Source of the DNA: Microbacteriaceae bacterium VKM Ac-2854
Lineage (GTDB): Bacteria > Actinomycetota > Actinomycetes > Actinomycetales > Microbacteriaceae
DNA: 64,000 nucleotides
NCBI GenBank assembly: GCA_013205085.1
Contig: JABMLH010000003.1
Span: 186,001 to 250,000 of the forward strand
Reading direction: 5' to 3'
The translations under genes were made by a program, and so were the position numbers. The notes beneath the pieces were generated by a model, which was given only the letters and a program-made list of their open reading frames with translations, was not told the origin of the DNA and searched no databases. Positions 44,758 to 59,648 of this stretch are shown here, one piece after another (position 1 is the stretch's first letter; each line of letters opens with the position of its first letter).

Positions 44758-45816
44758 TCAGGGTACCGGTCGCGCCGCCATCGAGTCCGCGAAGGATGCG
44801 GCACGCTGGGCCGCCTCGGGCGGCCACACCACACGCACGCGCTCGAAGATCACCTCGAGCTCCTCGTGCCACGCGGATCCGGCCGCCGCTCGGGTCCGTT
44901 GCCAATACCGCCGATGTCCGGCGAGCCAGCCCGCTCGGGTACGGTCGTTCTCGCCTTCGTCCCAGGCGAACGCGTCCGTCAGGCTCTCGATCGGGCCGAG
45001 ATCGAGCGACACGGTCCGCAGCACAGCACGCGGCGTGCCCGTTCCGTCGCAGCTGATCCAGTGGCCGCCGATGCGCGGCAGCGGCTCACCCTCCTCCGCG
45101 TACTCGACGACGAGGGAGGCGGTACCGGTCTTCAAGCCACGCAGGACCGCGCCGATGGAGAGATCGGCGAACTCCACGGAGTCGCCGAACATCTCGATCG
45201 GATGCTCGTCCGCGAGCACGGCCGCGCGCGGATTCGCGAGGACGTACTCCGACCACATCCGTTCGGCCGCGGCACGGTCGGGATCGGGTAGGGGCGTGCG
45301 CGCGGGCTCGGCCGGAATGTCGACCAGCAGATTCGCGCCGGCGACGGCGGCCGGATCATCGTTCTGGTTGAACGGCAGTTCGATGCGTTCGAACGGCCAC
45401 GCGATCTCGAGCCAGCGGCGCACGTAGGCGTCCAATTCCTCCTCGGCGCGCGAGCCGAGGAGATCATCCACCACCCACCAGGCCGCCAGCGCGGCGCCGG
45501 GTTCGCCCGGCACCGGGTCGATGTAGACGCAGCCGAGCACGGCGTCCTCCTCGGCGTCGAAGAGGGCGTAGTTGAACGACTCGTGCGCCGCGATCTCGCG
45601 CTCGTGCCGGGCAAGATCGGCGTAGTCCTGCTCGATCGTCAGCTCGGCAGGCGGCCAGGCCCACCTTTCACCGAACAGTTCCCACAGCCGCTCGCGCGCG
45701 CCCATCACCGCCGGATAGTCGACATCGACGTCGCTCGCCCGGATCGGCCGCAGATGCAGGCCGCACGGCAGATCCAGTCGGGAGGGATGAACGAACGACT
45801 CCGGCAACCACGTCAT
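44758..45816 (-). CDS. GNAT-like N-acetyltransferase fused to ASCH domain
   Basis: A 352-residue two-domain protein. Residues 1 to about 165 look like a GNAT fold (HLRPIRASDVDVDYPAVMGARERL, FNYALFDAEEDAVLGCVYIDP, AAWWVVDDLLGSRAEEELDAYV). Residues 175-345 match the YhfF-type ASCH domain (MFGDSVEFADLSIGAVLRGLKTGTASLVVEY, GEPLPRIGGHWISCDGTG, EGENDRTRAGWLAGHRRYWQR), an RNA-binding or nucleoside-amidohydrolase fold. Start ATG 45816 has AGGGTGG upstream. A family B palindrome lies just upstream. Confidence 0.82.
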   Translation of the reverse strand: MTWLPESFVHPSRLDLPCGLHLRPIRASDVDVDYPAVMGARERLWELFGERWAWPPAELTIEQDYADLARHEREIAAHESFNYALFDAEEDAVLGCVYIDPVPGEPGAALAAWWVVDDLLGSRAEEELDAYVRRWLEIAWPFERIELPFNQNDDPAAVAGANLLVDIPAEPARTPLPDPDRAAAERMWSEYVLANPRAAVLADEHPIEMFGDSVEFADLSIGAVLRGLKTGTASLVVEYAEEGEPLPRIGGHWISCDGTGTPRAVLRTVSLDLGPIESLTDAFAWDEGENDRTRAGWLAGHRRYWQRTRAAAGSAWHEELEVIFERVRVVWPPEAAQRAASFADSMAARPVP

Positions 45817-45835
45817 GTCACCACCCTGACACATC

Positions 45836-45901
45836 ACCGCGAGATGCCACTTCTGTACGCGACACGCCGTGCGGGGCGTGCAGAAGAGGCATCTCGTGGG
45901 G
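45836..45901. repeat. Palindromic intergenic repeat, family B, copy 2
   Basis: Arms CGCGAGATGCCACTTCTG and CAGAAGAGGCATCTCG form a nearly complete stem. The left arm shares about 25 bases (GAGATGCC-N-CTTCTGTACGCG) with the element at 5531-5597. It starts 14 bp after the gatB stop on the minus strand and so could act as its terminator. Confidence 0.8.
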
Positions 45902-45915
45902 AGGGCGGGAGGCGA

Positions 45916-47415
45916 TCAGCCGGCGGCGCGCTCCAGGACGAGCTCGCGCACGCGGGCCGCGTCGGCCTGGCCGCGCATGGCCTTCATGACCGCGCCGATG
46001 ACGGCGCCCGCGGCCTGGACCTTGCCGTCGCGGATCTTGGCCAGCACGTCCGGCTGCGCCGCGAGGGCCTCGTCGATCGCGGCGATCAGCGGCCCGTCGT
46101 CCGAGACGACGGCGAGCCCGCGGGCGTCGACGACCTGCTGCGGCGTGCCCTCACCGGCGATGACGCCTTCGAGCACCTGGCGGGCCAGGCGGTCGTTCAG
46201 CGTGCCGGCGTCGACGAGCGCGGCGACGGCCGCGACGTCGGCGGGTGAGACCAACGAGGACGCATCCGCCCCGGCCGCGTTCGCGAGGCGCGCGATCTCG
46301 CCGGTCCACCACTTGCGGGCGGCCTGCGGGGTCGCGCCGGCGGCGACGGTGTCGGCGATCTCGACCAGTAGGCCGCTGTTCGCGACGTCCTGGAACTCGA
46401 GGTCGGTGAAGCCCCACTCGCTCTTCAGTCGGCGACGACGATCCGCGGGCTTCTCGGGCAGCGCGGCGCGCAGCTGCTCGATGAGCTCGGGAGCCGGCAC
46501 CACCGGCAGCAGGTCCGGCTCCGGGAAGTAGCGGTAGTCGTCCGCGTCGCTCTTCGGACGCCCGGCGGACGTGGCGCCGGTGTCCTCGTGCCAGTGCCGC
46601 GTCTCCTGGATGATGGTGCCGCCCTTGGCGAGGATCGCGGCCTGACGCTGGATCTCGTAGCGCACGGCGCGCTCGATCGAGCGCAGCGAGTTCACGTTCT
46701 TCGTCTCGGTGCGGGTGCCGAGCTTCTCCTGGCCGCGCGGGCGCAGGGAGACGTTGGCGTCGCAGCGGATGTTGCCGCGCTCCATCTTCGCGTCGGAGAT
46801 GCCGAGCGAGATCACGATGTCGCGGATGGTGGCGACGTACGCCTTCGCGATCTCGGGCGAGCGCTTCTCGGCGCCGAAGATCGGCCGGGTCACGATCTCG
46901 ACCAAGGGGACGCCGGCGCGGTTGTAGTCGACCAACGAGTAGTCGGCGCCCTGGATGCGTCCGGTGGAGCCGCCGATGTGGGTCAGCTTGCCCGCATCCT
47001 CCTCCATGTGCGCGCGCTCGATCGGCACCTGCACCAGCGTGCCGTCCTCCAGCTCGACCTCGACCGTGCCGTCGAAGGCGATCGGCTCGTCGGACTGCGA
47101 GATCTGGTAGTTCTTCGCCAGGTCGGGGTAGAAGTAGTTCTTCCGCGCGAAGCGGCTGGTCGGTGCGATCGAGCAGCCGAGCGCGAGGCCCAGGCTGATC
47201 GAATAGCGCACCGCCTGCTCGTTCACCACCGGCAGCGAGCCCGGCAGGCCGAGGTCGACCGGAGTCACGTTGGTGTTCGGCGCTGAGCCGAAGTCGTTCG
47301 GCGCGTCCGAGAACATCTTGGTCTTGGTGTTCAGCTCGATGTGCACCTCGAAGCCGAGCACGGGCTCGTACAGCTCGAAGACCTTGTCGTAGTCCATCAG
47401 TTCGGCGGCGGCCAT
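45916..47415 (-). CDS. gatB: Asp-tRNA(Asn)/Glu-tRNA(Gln) amidotransferase subunit B
   Basis: A 499-residue kinase/tRNA-binding subunit: [71 protein letters not shown]-terminal YqeY-like tail domain follows. It phosphorylates the misacylated tRNA for amide transfer. Its ATG shares one base with the gatA stop, so the three gat genes form one coupled operon. Confidence 0.97.
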   Translation of the reverse strand: MAAAELMDYDKVFELYEPVLGFEVHIELNTKTKMFSDAPNDFGSAPNTNVTPVDLGLPGSLPVVNEQAVRYSISLGLALGCSIAPTSRFARKNYFYPDLAKNYQISQSDEPIAFDGTVEVELEDGTLVQVPIERAHMEEDAGKLTHIGGSTGRIQGADYSLVDYNRAGVPLVEIVTRPIFGAEKRSPEIAKAYVATIRDIVISLGISDAKMERGNIRCDANVSLRPRGQEKLGTRTETKNVNSLRSIERAVRYEIQRQAAILAKGGTIIQETRHWHEDTGATSAGRPKSDADDYRYFPEPDLLPVVPAPELIEQLRAALPEKPADRRRRLKSEWGFTDLEFQDVANSGLLVEIADTVAAGATPQAARKWWTGEIARLANAAGADASSLVSPADVAAVAALVDAGTLNDRLARQVLEGVIAGEGTPQQVVDARGLAVVSDDGPLIAAIDEALAAQPDVLAKIRDGKVQAAGAVIGAVMKAMRGQADAARVRELVLERAAG

Positions 47416-48962
47416 CAGACGGCTCCTTCCTCGGAGGCGAAGATTTCGGCGGAGGAGAGGGAGGGTGCCTGCGAGATCAGCGAGTGACCCCACTGCTCCT
47501 CCAGCAGCGCCTCGAGCGCTCCACCGACGTTGTACAGACGCGCGTCCTCGCGGGCCGGCGCGAGGAACTGGATGCCGACCGGCAGACCGTCCTCCTGCGC
47601 GAGGCCCACGGGCAGCGAGATTCCGGGGATGCCGGCCAGGTTGGCGGGGATCGTGGCGATGTCGCCCCGGTACATCGCCAGCGGATCGTCCAGCTTCTCG
47701 CCGAGCTTCCACGCCGTCGTCGGCGCGGTGGGCGAGGCGAGCACGTCGACCTGGGCGAAGGCGGCGTCGAAGTCGCGCTGCACCAGGGTGCGCACCTTCT
47801 GGGCGCTGCCGTAGTAGGCGTCGTAGTAGCCGGCCGAGAGCACGTAGGTGCCCAGGATGATCCGGCGCTTGACCTCGGGGCCGAAACCGGCCTCGCGGGT
47901 CGCGGCCATCACCTGTTCGACCGTTCCGCCGCCCTGCGGGGTGACTCGCAGACCGAATCGCACGGAGTCGAATTTGGCCAGGTTGCTGGAGGCCTCGGCG
48001 GGGAGGATCAGGTAGTACGCGGCGACGGCGTGCTCGATGTTCGGCGCCGAGACCTCGACGATCTCGGCGCCGTTCTTCTCCAGCACCGCCAGAGCCTCGT
48101 GGAATCGGGAGATCACGCCCGGCTGGAAGCCCTCGCCGCCGTCGAGCTCCTTGAGCACGCCGATGCGCAGACCCTGCACGTCCGCGCGGCGCACGGTGTC
48201 GGCGAAGGACGGCCAGGAGTCGCGCAGCGAGGTGGAGTCGCGCGGGTCGTGCCCGCCGATCACGTCGTGCAGCAGTGCGGCGTCGAGCACGGTGCGGGTG
48301 ACCGGGCCGATCTGATCCAGGCTCGAAGCGAGCGCGATCGCGCCGTAGCGCGAGACGCCGCCGTAGGTCGGCTTGACGCCCACGGTCCCGGTGACATGAG
48401 CGGGCTGGCGGATGGAGCCGCCGGTGTCGGAGCCGAGGGCCAGCGGCGCCTCGAATGCTGCGACGGCGGCAGCGGATCCGCCACCCGAGCCGCCGGGGAT
48501 GCGCTCCAGATCCCACGGGTTGTGCGTCGGGCCGTAGGCCGAGCGCTCGGTGGAGGAACCCATCGCGAACTCGTCCATGTTGGTCTTGCCCAGCGGCACC
48601 AGGCCGGCCGCGCGGACCTTCTTCATCACCGTCGCGTCGTACGGCGGCACCCAGCCCTCGAGGATCTTCGATCCGCTCGTAGTGGGCATGTCGTTGGTGA
48701 CGATGACGTCCTTGATCGCGATCGGCACCCCCGCCAGCTCGTGCAGGGGCGTGCCGGCGGCGCGCTGCGCGTCGATATCGGCGGCGGTGGCGAGCGCCTG
48801 CTCGTTCGCGACGTGCAGGAACGCGTGCACGGCCGGGTCGACCGCGTCGATGCGGTCCAGGTGGGCGCGCGTCGCCTCGACGGACGACACCTCGCCGGTG
48901 CCGAGTTTCGTCGCGAGCTGCGCGGCGGAGAGGCGGATGATCTCGTCGGAATGCACGGCCAT
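47415..48962 (-). CDS. gatA: Asp-tRNA(Asn)/Glu-tRNA(Gln) amidotransferase subunit A
   Basis: A 515-residue amidase-signature enzyme that releases ammonia from glutamine for GatB. The Ser-cisSer-Lys core is visible: Lys in GVPIAIKDV, then [13 protein letters not shown] and [15 protein letters not shown] 48962 overlaps the gatC stop by one base. Confidence 0.97.
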   Translation of the reverse strand: MAVHSDEIIRLSAAQLATKLGTGEVSSVEATRAHLDRIDAVDPAVHAFLHVANEQALATAADIDAQRAAGTPLHELAGVPIAIKDVIVTNDMPTTSGSKILEGWVPPYDATVMKKVRAAGLVPLGKTNMDEFAMGSSTERSAYGPTHNPWDLERIPGGSGGGSAAAVAAFEAPLALGSDTGGSIRQPAHVTGTVGVKPTYGGVSRYGAIALASSLDQIGPVTRTVLDAALLHDVIGGHDPRDSTSLRDSWPSFADTVRRADVQGLRIGVLKELDGGEGFQPGVISRFHEALAVLEKNGAEIVEVSAPNIEHAVAAYYLILPAEASSNLAKFDSVRFGLRVTPQGGGTVEQVMAATREAGFGPEVKRRIILGTYVLSAGYYDAYYGSAQKVRTLVQRDFDAAFAQVDVLASPTAPTTAWKLGEKLDDPLAMYRGDIATIPANLAGIPGISLPVGLAQEDGLPVGIQFLAPAREDARLYNVGGALEALLEEQWGHSLISQAPSLSSAEIFASEEGAV

Positions 48963-49261
48963 CACTGCTCCTCCCCCAGGATCGCGGAGACCTTGAATCG
49001 GGTACCGTCGTGCTCCGGCGCACCGGAGAGCGCTTGCTCGACGGTGAGCGTCTCGCCGATCACGTCGGGGCGGAACACGTTCTGCAGCGGGATCGGGTGG
49101 CTGGTGGCCGGGACGTCGGGCGTGGCGACCGCCTGCACGGCGGCGAAAGAGTCGACGATCGAGCCGAGCTCGCGCGTCATGGTCTGGATCTCCTCCGGGC
49201 CCAGCTCGATTCTGGCGAGTCCCGCCAGGTGTGCGACCGTATCGGCCGTGATCTCGGACAT
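48962..49261 (-). CDS. gatC: Asp-tRNA(Asn)/Glu-tRNA(Gln) amidotransferase subunit C
   Basis: A 99-residue stabilising subunit with [12 protein letters not shown] at the start and the [11 protein letters not shown] region near residue 63. First gene of gatC-gatA-gatB; the others follow with one-base overlaps. Confidence 0.95.
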   Translation of the reverse strand: MSEITADTVAHLAGLARIELGPEEIQTMTRELGSIVDSFAAVQAVATPDVPATSHPIPLQNVFRPDVIGETLTVEQALSGAPEHDGTRFKVSAILGEEQ

Positions 49262-49339
49262 GCGTCTCCGTCAGATGGATCGGGGTGATGAACCCAGCAA
49301 TCCTATTCGACGGGGCGCGCCCGCATCCGCTGATGATCC

Positions 49340-51097
49340 TCAACCAGCGGACGGGGTGCTCGTCGGTCCGTCGTTGCCGGGCGAGCTGAACAGGGTGGTG
49401 CCGTGCTTCGTCAGCGCGTCGTAGGCTCCCTGGTAGGTGGTCGGGATCTCCTCGCCCGGGTCGCCGTACCGGGCGAGCAGCAACCCCATCAGCCCCAGCG
49501 CGGGCGGGCTGAGCGGCTTGTCCTTGTCGGTGTTCGCGGGATGTGCGGGCACTTCGTCGGTGTTGGGCGGCAGATACTGCGGCGAGGTCTCCGGCCAGTC
49601 ACCGATCTGCCGCGGCGTGTCGAGGTTGAGCACCGAGAAGAGGTCGTTCGCCGACTCGTCGCGTTCGGTCAACGAGGCCAGGCCGTGTCGACGCGACATC
49701 GTCTTGATCACGGATCCGTGGTGCATCCGCTCGTGACTGATCGTGCCGGCTTTCGTGTACGCCGAGATGGCGATGGCCGGAACCCGGCAACCGAGTCGGT
49801 CGAAGGTGAAGCCCATCTCGCCCGCGCCCGCGTCATCGGGCGGCGTGGCGTCCGGCGGCGCGACGTGGTCGTAGAGGCCGCCGTGTTCGTCGAAGGTGAC
49901 GAAGAGCATCGTGTTGATCGCGTTCGAGCCGGTGTCGCTCGCGCTCGCCCGGATCGCGCTGTACACCTGGTGCAGCAGCAGCTCGCCGGCGCGCACGTCC
50001 GAGATCGCGCCGTCGAGGATCAGCGTGCCGTCGACCTCGTTCTCGTGCACCCGGCCGGTCGGCGGATGCATGTCGTTGTGGTTGTAGATCAGCCGCGGCT
50101 CGATGAAGGCGTAGTCGGGCAGTTCGCCGTTCTGCACATCCGCGTAGAACTGCTCCATCGTGGCGAAGTTCTTCTGCCAGTAGGGCTCCAGCACCGGTGC
50201 GTGCAGCAGGCCGGTGTACGAGATCACCTGCAGCTCATCGAAGTAGACCCGCCAGGTCTTGCCCGCCTCCTCCAGGCGGTTGAACAGTGTCGGCGCGTCC
50301 TTGAGGTCGTCGGACAGCCACTTCTCGTAGCCGCCGCCCCTGTTCGTGACGAAGCCGTGCGAGGTGGACGCGTGGAAGAACGAGCGGTTGCAGAACGTCT
50401 GCGACGGCACCGCGCAGTACCAGTCGTCGAAGACCGCGAACTCCCGGGCCAGGGTCGAGAAGACGGGCAACATCTCGGGCGAGAAGTTGCCCATGATGGT
50501 CGCGGCCTCGTCGGCGCTGGGCTCCTCGCCCTCCTTCAGTCGGCGGAAGTTGATGATGTAGTCGTCGAGGAAGCCGCTCATGTCCGGCTTCGCCCCTGCC
50601 GGCGGGGCGTTGTACGGCGCGGCCATCTGATCGACGTAGAGCTTCTCGTTGCTCGCCGGATCGACGGTGTGGAACAGCTGCGTGTTCACGTGCGGATACT
50701 CCTCGCCCGGGTCCGGCGAGGGCTGCCCCATCACCACATCCGTCGCGCCGGTGTACACGTGCGCCGGCACGGTGACGCCCGCGCGGGAGGTATTGCTGTA
50801 GTCGCCGAAGTTCAGGCCGGCGAAGGTCTGCCCGTCCGGCAGATCGTCCTGCGAATACAGGTAGCCGAGGATGTTGTCGAACGATCGGTTCTCGAACATC
50901 AGCACCACCAGGTGGTCGAAGCCGGGGGCGTCGCGCGGGTTGAGCGGGGCGAACTGCTCGCGGGTGCGCGCGGAGCCGGCCGCCGCACCGATCGCCGCTC
51001 CTCCCGCGGCGCCGGCGGCGACGCCGCCCGCAGCGATGCCGGCACCCTTCAGGAATCCGCGGCGGGAAGCGGACGGCGGCTCGACATCCTTCGGCAT
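49340..51097 (-). CDS. Tat-exported phosphoesterase (phospholipase C / acid phosphatase AcpA family)
   Basis: A 585-residue secreted hydrolase. A twin-arginine signal ([10 protein letters not shown]) is followed by the catalytic block [20 protein letters not shown] with metal-binding Glu-Asn and [12 protein letters not shown]. Further motifs are [16 protein letters not shown] and [28 protein letters not shown]. Family members cleave phospholipid head groups or phosphomonoesters outside the cell. A shorter, degenerate paralogue lies 9 bp upstream, probably in the same transcript. Confidence 0.92.
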   Translation of the reverse strand: MPKDVEPPSASRRGFLKGAGIAAGGVAAGAAGGAAIGAAAGSARTREQFAPLNPRDAPGFDHLVVLMFENRSFDNILGYLYSQDDLPDGQTFAGLNFGDYSNTSRAGVTVPAHVYTGATDVVMGQPSPDPGEEYPHVNTQLFHTVDPASNEKLYVDQMAAPYNAPPAGAKPDMSGFLDDYIINFRRLKEGEEPSADEAATIMGNFSPEMLPVFSTLAREFAVFDDWYCAVPSQTFCNRSFFHASTSHGFVTNRGGGYEKWLSDDLKDAPTLFNRLEEAGKTWRVYFDELQVISYTGLLHAPVLEPYWQKNFATMEQFYADVQNGELPDYAFIEPRLIYNHNDMHPPTGRVHENEVDGTLILDGAISDVRAGELLLHQVYSAIRASASDTGSNAINTMLFVTFDEHGGLYDHVAPPDATPPDDAGAGEMGFTFDRLGCRVPAIAISAYTKAGTISHERMHHGSVIKTMSRRHGLASLTERDESANDLFSVLNLDTPRQIGDWPETSPQYLPPNTDEVPAHPANTDKDKPLSPPALGLMGLLLARYGDPGEEIPTTYQGAYDALTKHGTTLFSSPGNDGPTSTPSAG

Positions 51098-51106
51098 GCC
51101 TCGAGT

Positions 51107-55720
<4,614 letters not shown>

Positions 55721-55763
55721 CCGACCAGGATACGCGGGGCCCGCCCGCTCGGCGCGGCCCGCC

Positions 55764-56261
55764 CGAAGCCCGGGTTGTCGCGCCGCGTCCGTCCCGCGCC
55801 CGAAACGGACGGAATGCGACCACCCGGGCCTACGCCTCCCCGCACCCGAAGCCCGGGTTGTCACCAAGCGTCCGTCGCGCGCTCGAAACGGGCCGAACAC
55901 GACCACCCGGGCCTACGCCTCCCCGCACCCGAAGCCCGGGTTGTCACCAAGCGTCCGTCCCGCGCCCGAAACGGACCGAACACGACCACCCGGGCCTACG
56001 TATCCCCGCACCCGAAGTCCGGGTTGTCACCAAGCGTCCGTCCCGCGCCCGAAACGGACGGAACACGACCACCCGGGCCTACGCCCGCCCGCATCTGCAG
56101 CCCGGGTTGTCACCAAGCGTCCGTCCCGCGCCCGAAACGGACGGAACACGACCACCCGGGCCTACGCCTCCCCGCACCCGAAGTCCGGGTTGTCAGCAAG
56201 CGTCCGTCCCGCGCGCGAAACGGACGGAACGCGACCACCCGGGCTTCAACGCCCGCGGCCA
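55764..56261. repeat. Tandem array of six 83-bp units, each a predicted hairpin
   Basis: Six units start at 55764, 55847, 55930, 56013, 56096 and 56179, so the period is exactly 83 bp with only a few differences per copy. Each unit contains an outer inverted repeat GCCCGGGTTGTC/GACCACCCGGGC (11 of 12 pairs) and an inner perfect stem CGTCCGT/ACGGACG with loop CCCGCGCCCGAA. The units therefore predict hairpins of about 62 nt separated by about 21 nt. The period is not a multiple of three, and no stop occurs in any plus-strand frame of the typical unit. The array fills the gap between cysteine desulfurase and mnmA. Confidence 0.93.
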
Positions 56262-56294
56262 CGCCCCGCGCCCCACGACCGCGCCGCGCGGCGC

Positions 56295-57509
56295 TCACAC
56301 CGCTCGGTTCGACAGCCCCGCCTTCGCCGCGCGCGCGTACGCCGCCGGGATCGCCGCCAGCACCGCGTCCACGTCCGCCTCGGTCGAGGTGTGACCGAGG
56401 GTGAACCGGAGCACGCCGCGGGCCTCCTCCTCGGAGCGACCGAGCGCCATCACCACGTGCGACGGCTCCGGGATGCCCGCGGTACAGGCCGATCCGGTGG
56501 AGACGGAGACGCCGGCCAGGTCGAGCAGGAACAGGAGGGAGTCGCCCTGCGCGCCCGGGAAGGACAGGTGCGCGTTGTTCGGCGCGCGACGACCGGAGTC
56601 GACGTGCGGCCCGGTCAGCGCGGCACCGGGCACCGCGTCGAGCACGCCGGAGACCAAGCGATCCCGGAGTGCCGAGAGGCGCTCCGCCTCCGCACTCAGC
56701 GAGGCCACCGCCTCCGCGGCCGCCGCCGCGAACGCCGAGGCGCCGGCGACGTCCTGCGTTCCGGAACGCACCCCGCGCTGCTGCCCGCCGCCGTGCAGCA
56801 GCGGCTCGACCGTGCTGGTGCGCGAGAGCACGAGCGCCCCGGATGCCACCGGGCCGCCGACCTTGTGCCCCGAGACGCTGACGGCGACGAGCCCGCTCGA
56901 CCCGACCGCGCCGGAAGCGCGACGTACGCCCGCGACGTCGATGGGTACGTGTCCGAACGCCGCCACGGCATCCAGGTGCAGCGGCACCCCGGCGCGCGCA
57001 CAGACCGTGGACAACTCGAGAACCGGCAGCACCGTCCCGATCTCGTTGTTCACCCACAGCGCGGTCACCAGAGCGACCGACGACGGGTCGCGCGCGATCG
57101 CGGCATCGAGCACCGCCGGCTGCAGCGCGCCCTCGGCGTCCAGCGGCAACCACTCCACCACGGCACCCTCGTGCGCCGCCAGCCACTCCACGCTGTCGAT
57201 CGTGGCGTGGTGCTCCCCCGCCGGCGCGAGGATGCGCACGCGGCGCGGATCCGCGGCCTGCGCGTGCCAGAACAGGCCCTTCAGAGCGAGGTTGATCGCC
57301 TCCGTCCCACCCGAGGTCAGGATCAGCTCGATCGGCTCGCACCCCAGCGACGCCGCGAGCGACGCCCGCGCGTCCTCCAACGCGCGCCGCGCATCCTGCC
57401 CAGCGCCGTGGATGGAGGACGGATTGCCCACGTGGGCGAGGGCGGCGACGAAGGCGTCCCGGGCGACCGGGCGCATCGGCGTCGTCGCGGCATGATCGAG
57501 GTAGATCAC
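56295..57509 (-). CDS. Cysteine desulfurase (IscS/NifS-like)
   Basis: A 404-residue PLP enzyme that removes sulfur from cysteine as a persulfide. N-terminus IYLDHAATTPMRP, SGGTEAINLALKG, the PLP Lys in SVSGHKVGGPVASG and the catalytic Cys in STGSACTAG. GTG 57509 matches the family start; a longer frame adds a non-family leader. It is upstream of mnmA on the same strand, separated by the repeat array, and divergent from glgX. Sulfur supply to MnmA or Fe-S clusters is inferred. Confidence 0.94.
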   Translation of the reverse strand: MIYLDHAATTPMRPVARDAFVAALAHVGNPSSIHGAGQDARRALEDARASLAASLGCEPIELILTSGGTEAINLALKGLFWHAQAADPRRVRILAPAGEHHATIDSVEWLAAHEGAVVEWLPLDAEGALQPAVLDAAIARDPSSVALVTALWVNNEIGTVLPVLELSTVCARAGVPLHLDAVAAFGHVPIDVAGVRRASGAVGSSGLVAVSVSGHKVGGPVASGALVLSRTSTVEPLLHGGGQQRGVRSGTQDVAGASAFAAAAAEAVASLSAEAERLSALRDRLVSGVLDAVPGAALTGPHVDSGRRAPNNAHLSFPGAQGDSLLFLLDLAGVSVSTGSACTAGIPEPSHVVMALGRSEEEARGVLRFTLGHTSTEADVDAVLAAIPAAYARAAKAGLSNRAV

Positions 57510-57559
57510 GGAGAACGACCTTTCGCGGCAGATGCGCTTTCGACGCTGAGAGAGTGTCA

Positions 57560-57586
57560 AGAGGTTGACGCGCCAACCTCTACTCT
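57560..57586 (+). promoter_or_regulatory. glgX promoter with operator-like palindrome
   Basis: A perfect 8-bp inverted repeat AGAGGTTG-ACGCGC-CAACCTCT (57560-57581) is directly followed by TACTCT (57581-57586), a TANNNT-type -10, seven bases before the glgX ATG. No ribosome site is present, so the mRNA is probably leaderless. The palindrome fills the -35/-10 spacer, where a repressor would block RNA polymerase. Confidence 0.55.
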
Positions 57587-57593
57587 AGATCGC

Positions 57594-59648
57594 ATGACTT
57601 CGCCGGACCCCTTGCGGAAGCTCGGCGTTCGGATCACGGCGCGCGGCGGCGAGCTGCGCGTGTGGTCCCAGAACGCCTCCAGCATCGACCTCCTCCTCTT
57701 CGACGCCAAGGATCCCAACTGGGTCGTGAAAACGGTGCCGATGGCCCGCGAGGACGGCGACGTCTGGGTCGGCCGCTCGCGGTCGCTCGCCGTCGGCACC
57801 CGCTACGCCATCCGCGTGGACGGCGACCCCACTCCGACCAGCCCGTTCAATCCGCGCACCCTGCTGCTGGAGCCGTACACCAAGGGCATCCACCGCGTCG
57901 CGGAGGACGAGTGGCGCTCCGTCGTCGTCGACGAGGAGTTCGACTGGGGCGGCTCGCAGAAGCCGCGCGTGCCGCTGGATCACACCGTGATCTACGAGGC
58001 GCACGTGAAGGGCCTCACCAAGCTGAACGCGCAGATGCCGGTCGAGCTGCGCGGCACGTACGCCGGGCTCGCCCACGAGTCGACCATCCGCTACCTCAAG
58101 GACCTCGGCGTCACCAGCATCGAGCTGCTCCCCGTGCACGCCTTCGTTTCGGAGCAGCGGCTGATCAAGCAGGGCCTGATCAACTACTGGGGCTACAACA
58201 CCCTCAACTTCTTCACGCCGCACGCGAGCTACGCCTCCCGGGCCGCGCAGCAGGAAGGCCCCTCGGCCGTGCTGCGCGAGTTCAAGGGCATGGTCAAGCT
58301 GCTGCACGAGGCCGGCCTCGAGGTCATCCTCGACGTGGTCTACAACCACACCGCCGAGGAGGGCCCCGGCGGCCCGCGCACCAGCTTCCGCGGCATCGAC
58401 AACGCGAACTACTACCGCCAGCAGCCCAACGGCGCTTACATCGACGTCACCGGCTGCGGCAACACGCTCGACTACGGCCACCCCGTGCCTCAGCGGATGG
58501 TGCTCGACTCGCTGCGTTACTGGGCTGAGGACCTGCAGATCGACGGCTTCCGGCTCGACCTCGCGGCGACCCTGGGTCGCGACGAGATCGCGCACTTCCG
58601 CAGCGATCATCCGCTGCTCACGGCGATCGTCGAGGACGAGGTGCTGGGCGAGGCGAAGATGATCGCGGAGCCGTGGGATGTCGGCATGGGCGGCTGGCAG
58701 ACCGGCAACTTCCCGGACGGCTGGTCGGAGTGGAACGACCGCTACCGCGACCGCGTGCGCAACTTCTGGCTCTCGGACATCGACTACGCGCGGCGCGCCG
58801 GCGGACCTCCCGTGGGCATCGGCGGCTTCGCCACGCGCCTGGCGGGATCGTCGAACACGTTCTCCCTCGAACGCGGCCCGCTCGCGTCCGTCAACTTCAT
58901 CACCGCGCACGACGGTTTCACGCTCGCCGACCTGGTCAGCTACAACGTGAAGCACAACGTCGGCAATGGCGAGTCCAACCGCGATGGCACCGACAACAAC
59001 CGCTCGTTCAACCACGGCTTCGAGGGGCCGACGAGCGACGCGCAGATCAACGAGACCCGGCAGAAGGCGATGCGCAATCTGCTCGGCACGCTGCTGCTCT
59101 CGGCCGGTGTGCCGATGATCACGGCCGGCGACGAATTCGGGCGCAGCCAGCGCGGCAACAACAACGCCTACTGCCACGACTCCGACCTCACGTGGATGCG
59201 CTGGGATGCGAAGAGCGATTGGCAGCACGAGCTCGCGCTGCACAGCAAGCGGCTGATCCAGCTGCGCCGCGAGAACCCGGCGCTGCGCCCGGTGCGGTAC
59301 GGTCGCGGCGGCGATGTGCCGACGCCGAGCGCGAGCCAGATGGACTGGTACGACAGCCACGGCCGCGGCATGTCGGAGTCGGACTGGACCTCAGCCGAGA
59401 ACCGCACTCTGCAGTACCTCGCCGCGTCCACCCCCGAGTTCGAGGAGTTCAACCGCATCCTGCTGGTGATCCACGGCGTCGAGCACGAGACCAGCGTCAC
59501 GCTGGCCGAGCACGAGGGCGTCACGGGCTACACCCGGCTGTGGAACAGCGCGGACCCGGTGCCGCTGGAGCACGGCGAGGACTTCGAGCCCGGCCAGGTG
59601 ATCAAGGTTCCCGGAGCATCGATGCAGTTGTTCCGCGCGCACGGCTGA
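57594..59648 (+). CDS. glgX: Glycogen debranching enzyme GlgX
   Basis: A 684-residue GH13 isoamylase-type enzyme that cleaves alpha-1,6 branches of glycogen. It has an N-terminal CBM48-like domain and a TIM barrel with VVYNHTAEEG, the nucleophile Asp in DGFRLDLAATLG, acid/base Glu in MIAEPWDVG and Asp in ITAHDGFTLADLV. The ATG at 57594 gives the family start; the same frame is open far upstream only because it crosses the stop-free repeat array. It overlaps the next gene by one base. Confidence 0.95.
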   Translation: MTSPDPLRKLGVRITARGGELRVWSQNASSIDLLLFDAKDPNWVVKTVPMAREDGDVWVGRSRSLAVGTRYAIRVDGDPTPTSPFNPRTLLLEPYTKGIHRVAEDEWRSVVVDEEFDWGGSQKPRVPLDHTVIYEAHVKGLTKLNAQMPVELRGTYAGLAHESTIRYLKDLGVTSIELLPVHAFVSEQRLIKQGLINYWGYNTLNFFTPHASYASRAAQQEGPSAVLREFKGMVKLLHEAGLEVILDVVYNHTAEEGPGGPRTSFRGIDNANYYRQQPNGAYIDVTGCGNTLDYGHPVPQRMVLDSLRYWAEDLQIDGFRLDLAATLGRDEIAHFRSDHPLLTAIVEDEVLGEAKMIAEPWDVGMGGWQTGNFPDGWSEWNDRYRDRVRNFWLSDIDYARRAGGPPVGIGGFATRLAGSSNTFSLERGPLASVNFITAHDGFTLADLVSYNVKHNVGNGESNRDGTDNNRSFNHGFEGPTSDAQINETRQKAMRNLLGTLLLSAGVPMITAGDEFGRSQRGNNNAYCHDSDLTWMRWDAKSDWQHELALHSKRLIQLRRENPALRPVRYGRGGDVPTPSASQMDWYDSHGRGMSESDWTSAENRTLQYLAASTPEFEEFNRILLVIHGVEHETSVTLAEHEGVTGYTRLWNSADPVPLEHGEDFEPGQVIKVPGASMQLFRAHG

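Noticed and set aside
55764-56261. CRISPR array
   Set aside because: The units are contiguous and nearly identical along their full 83 bp; there are no unique spacers and no cas genes.
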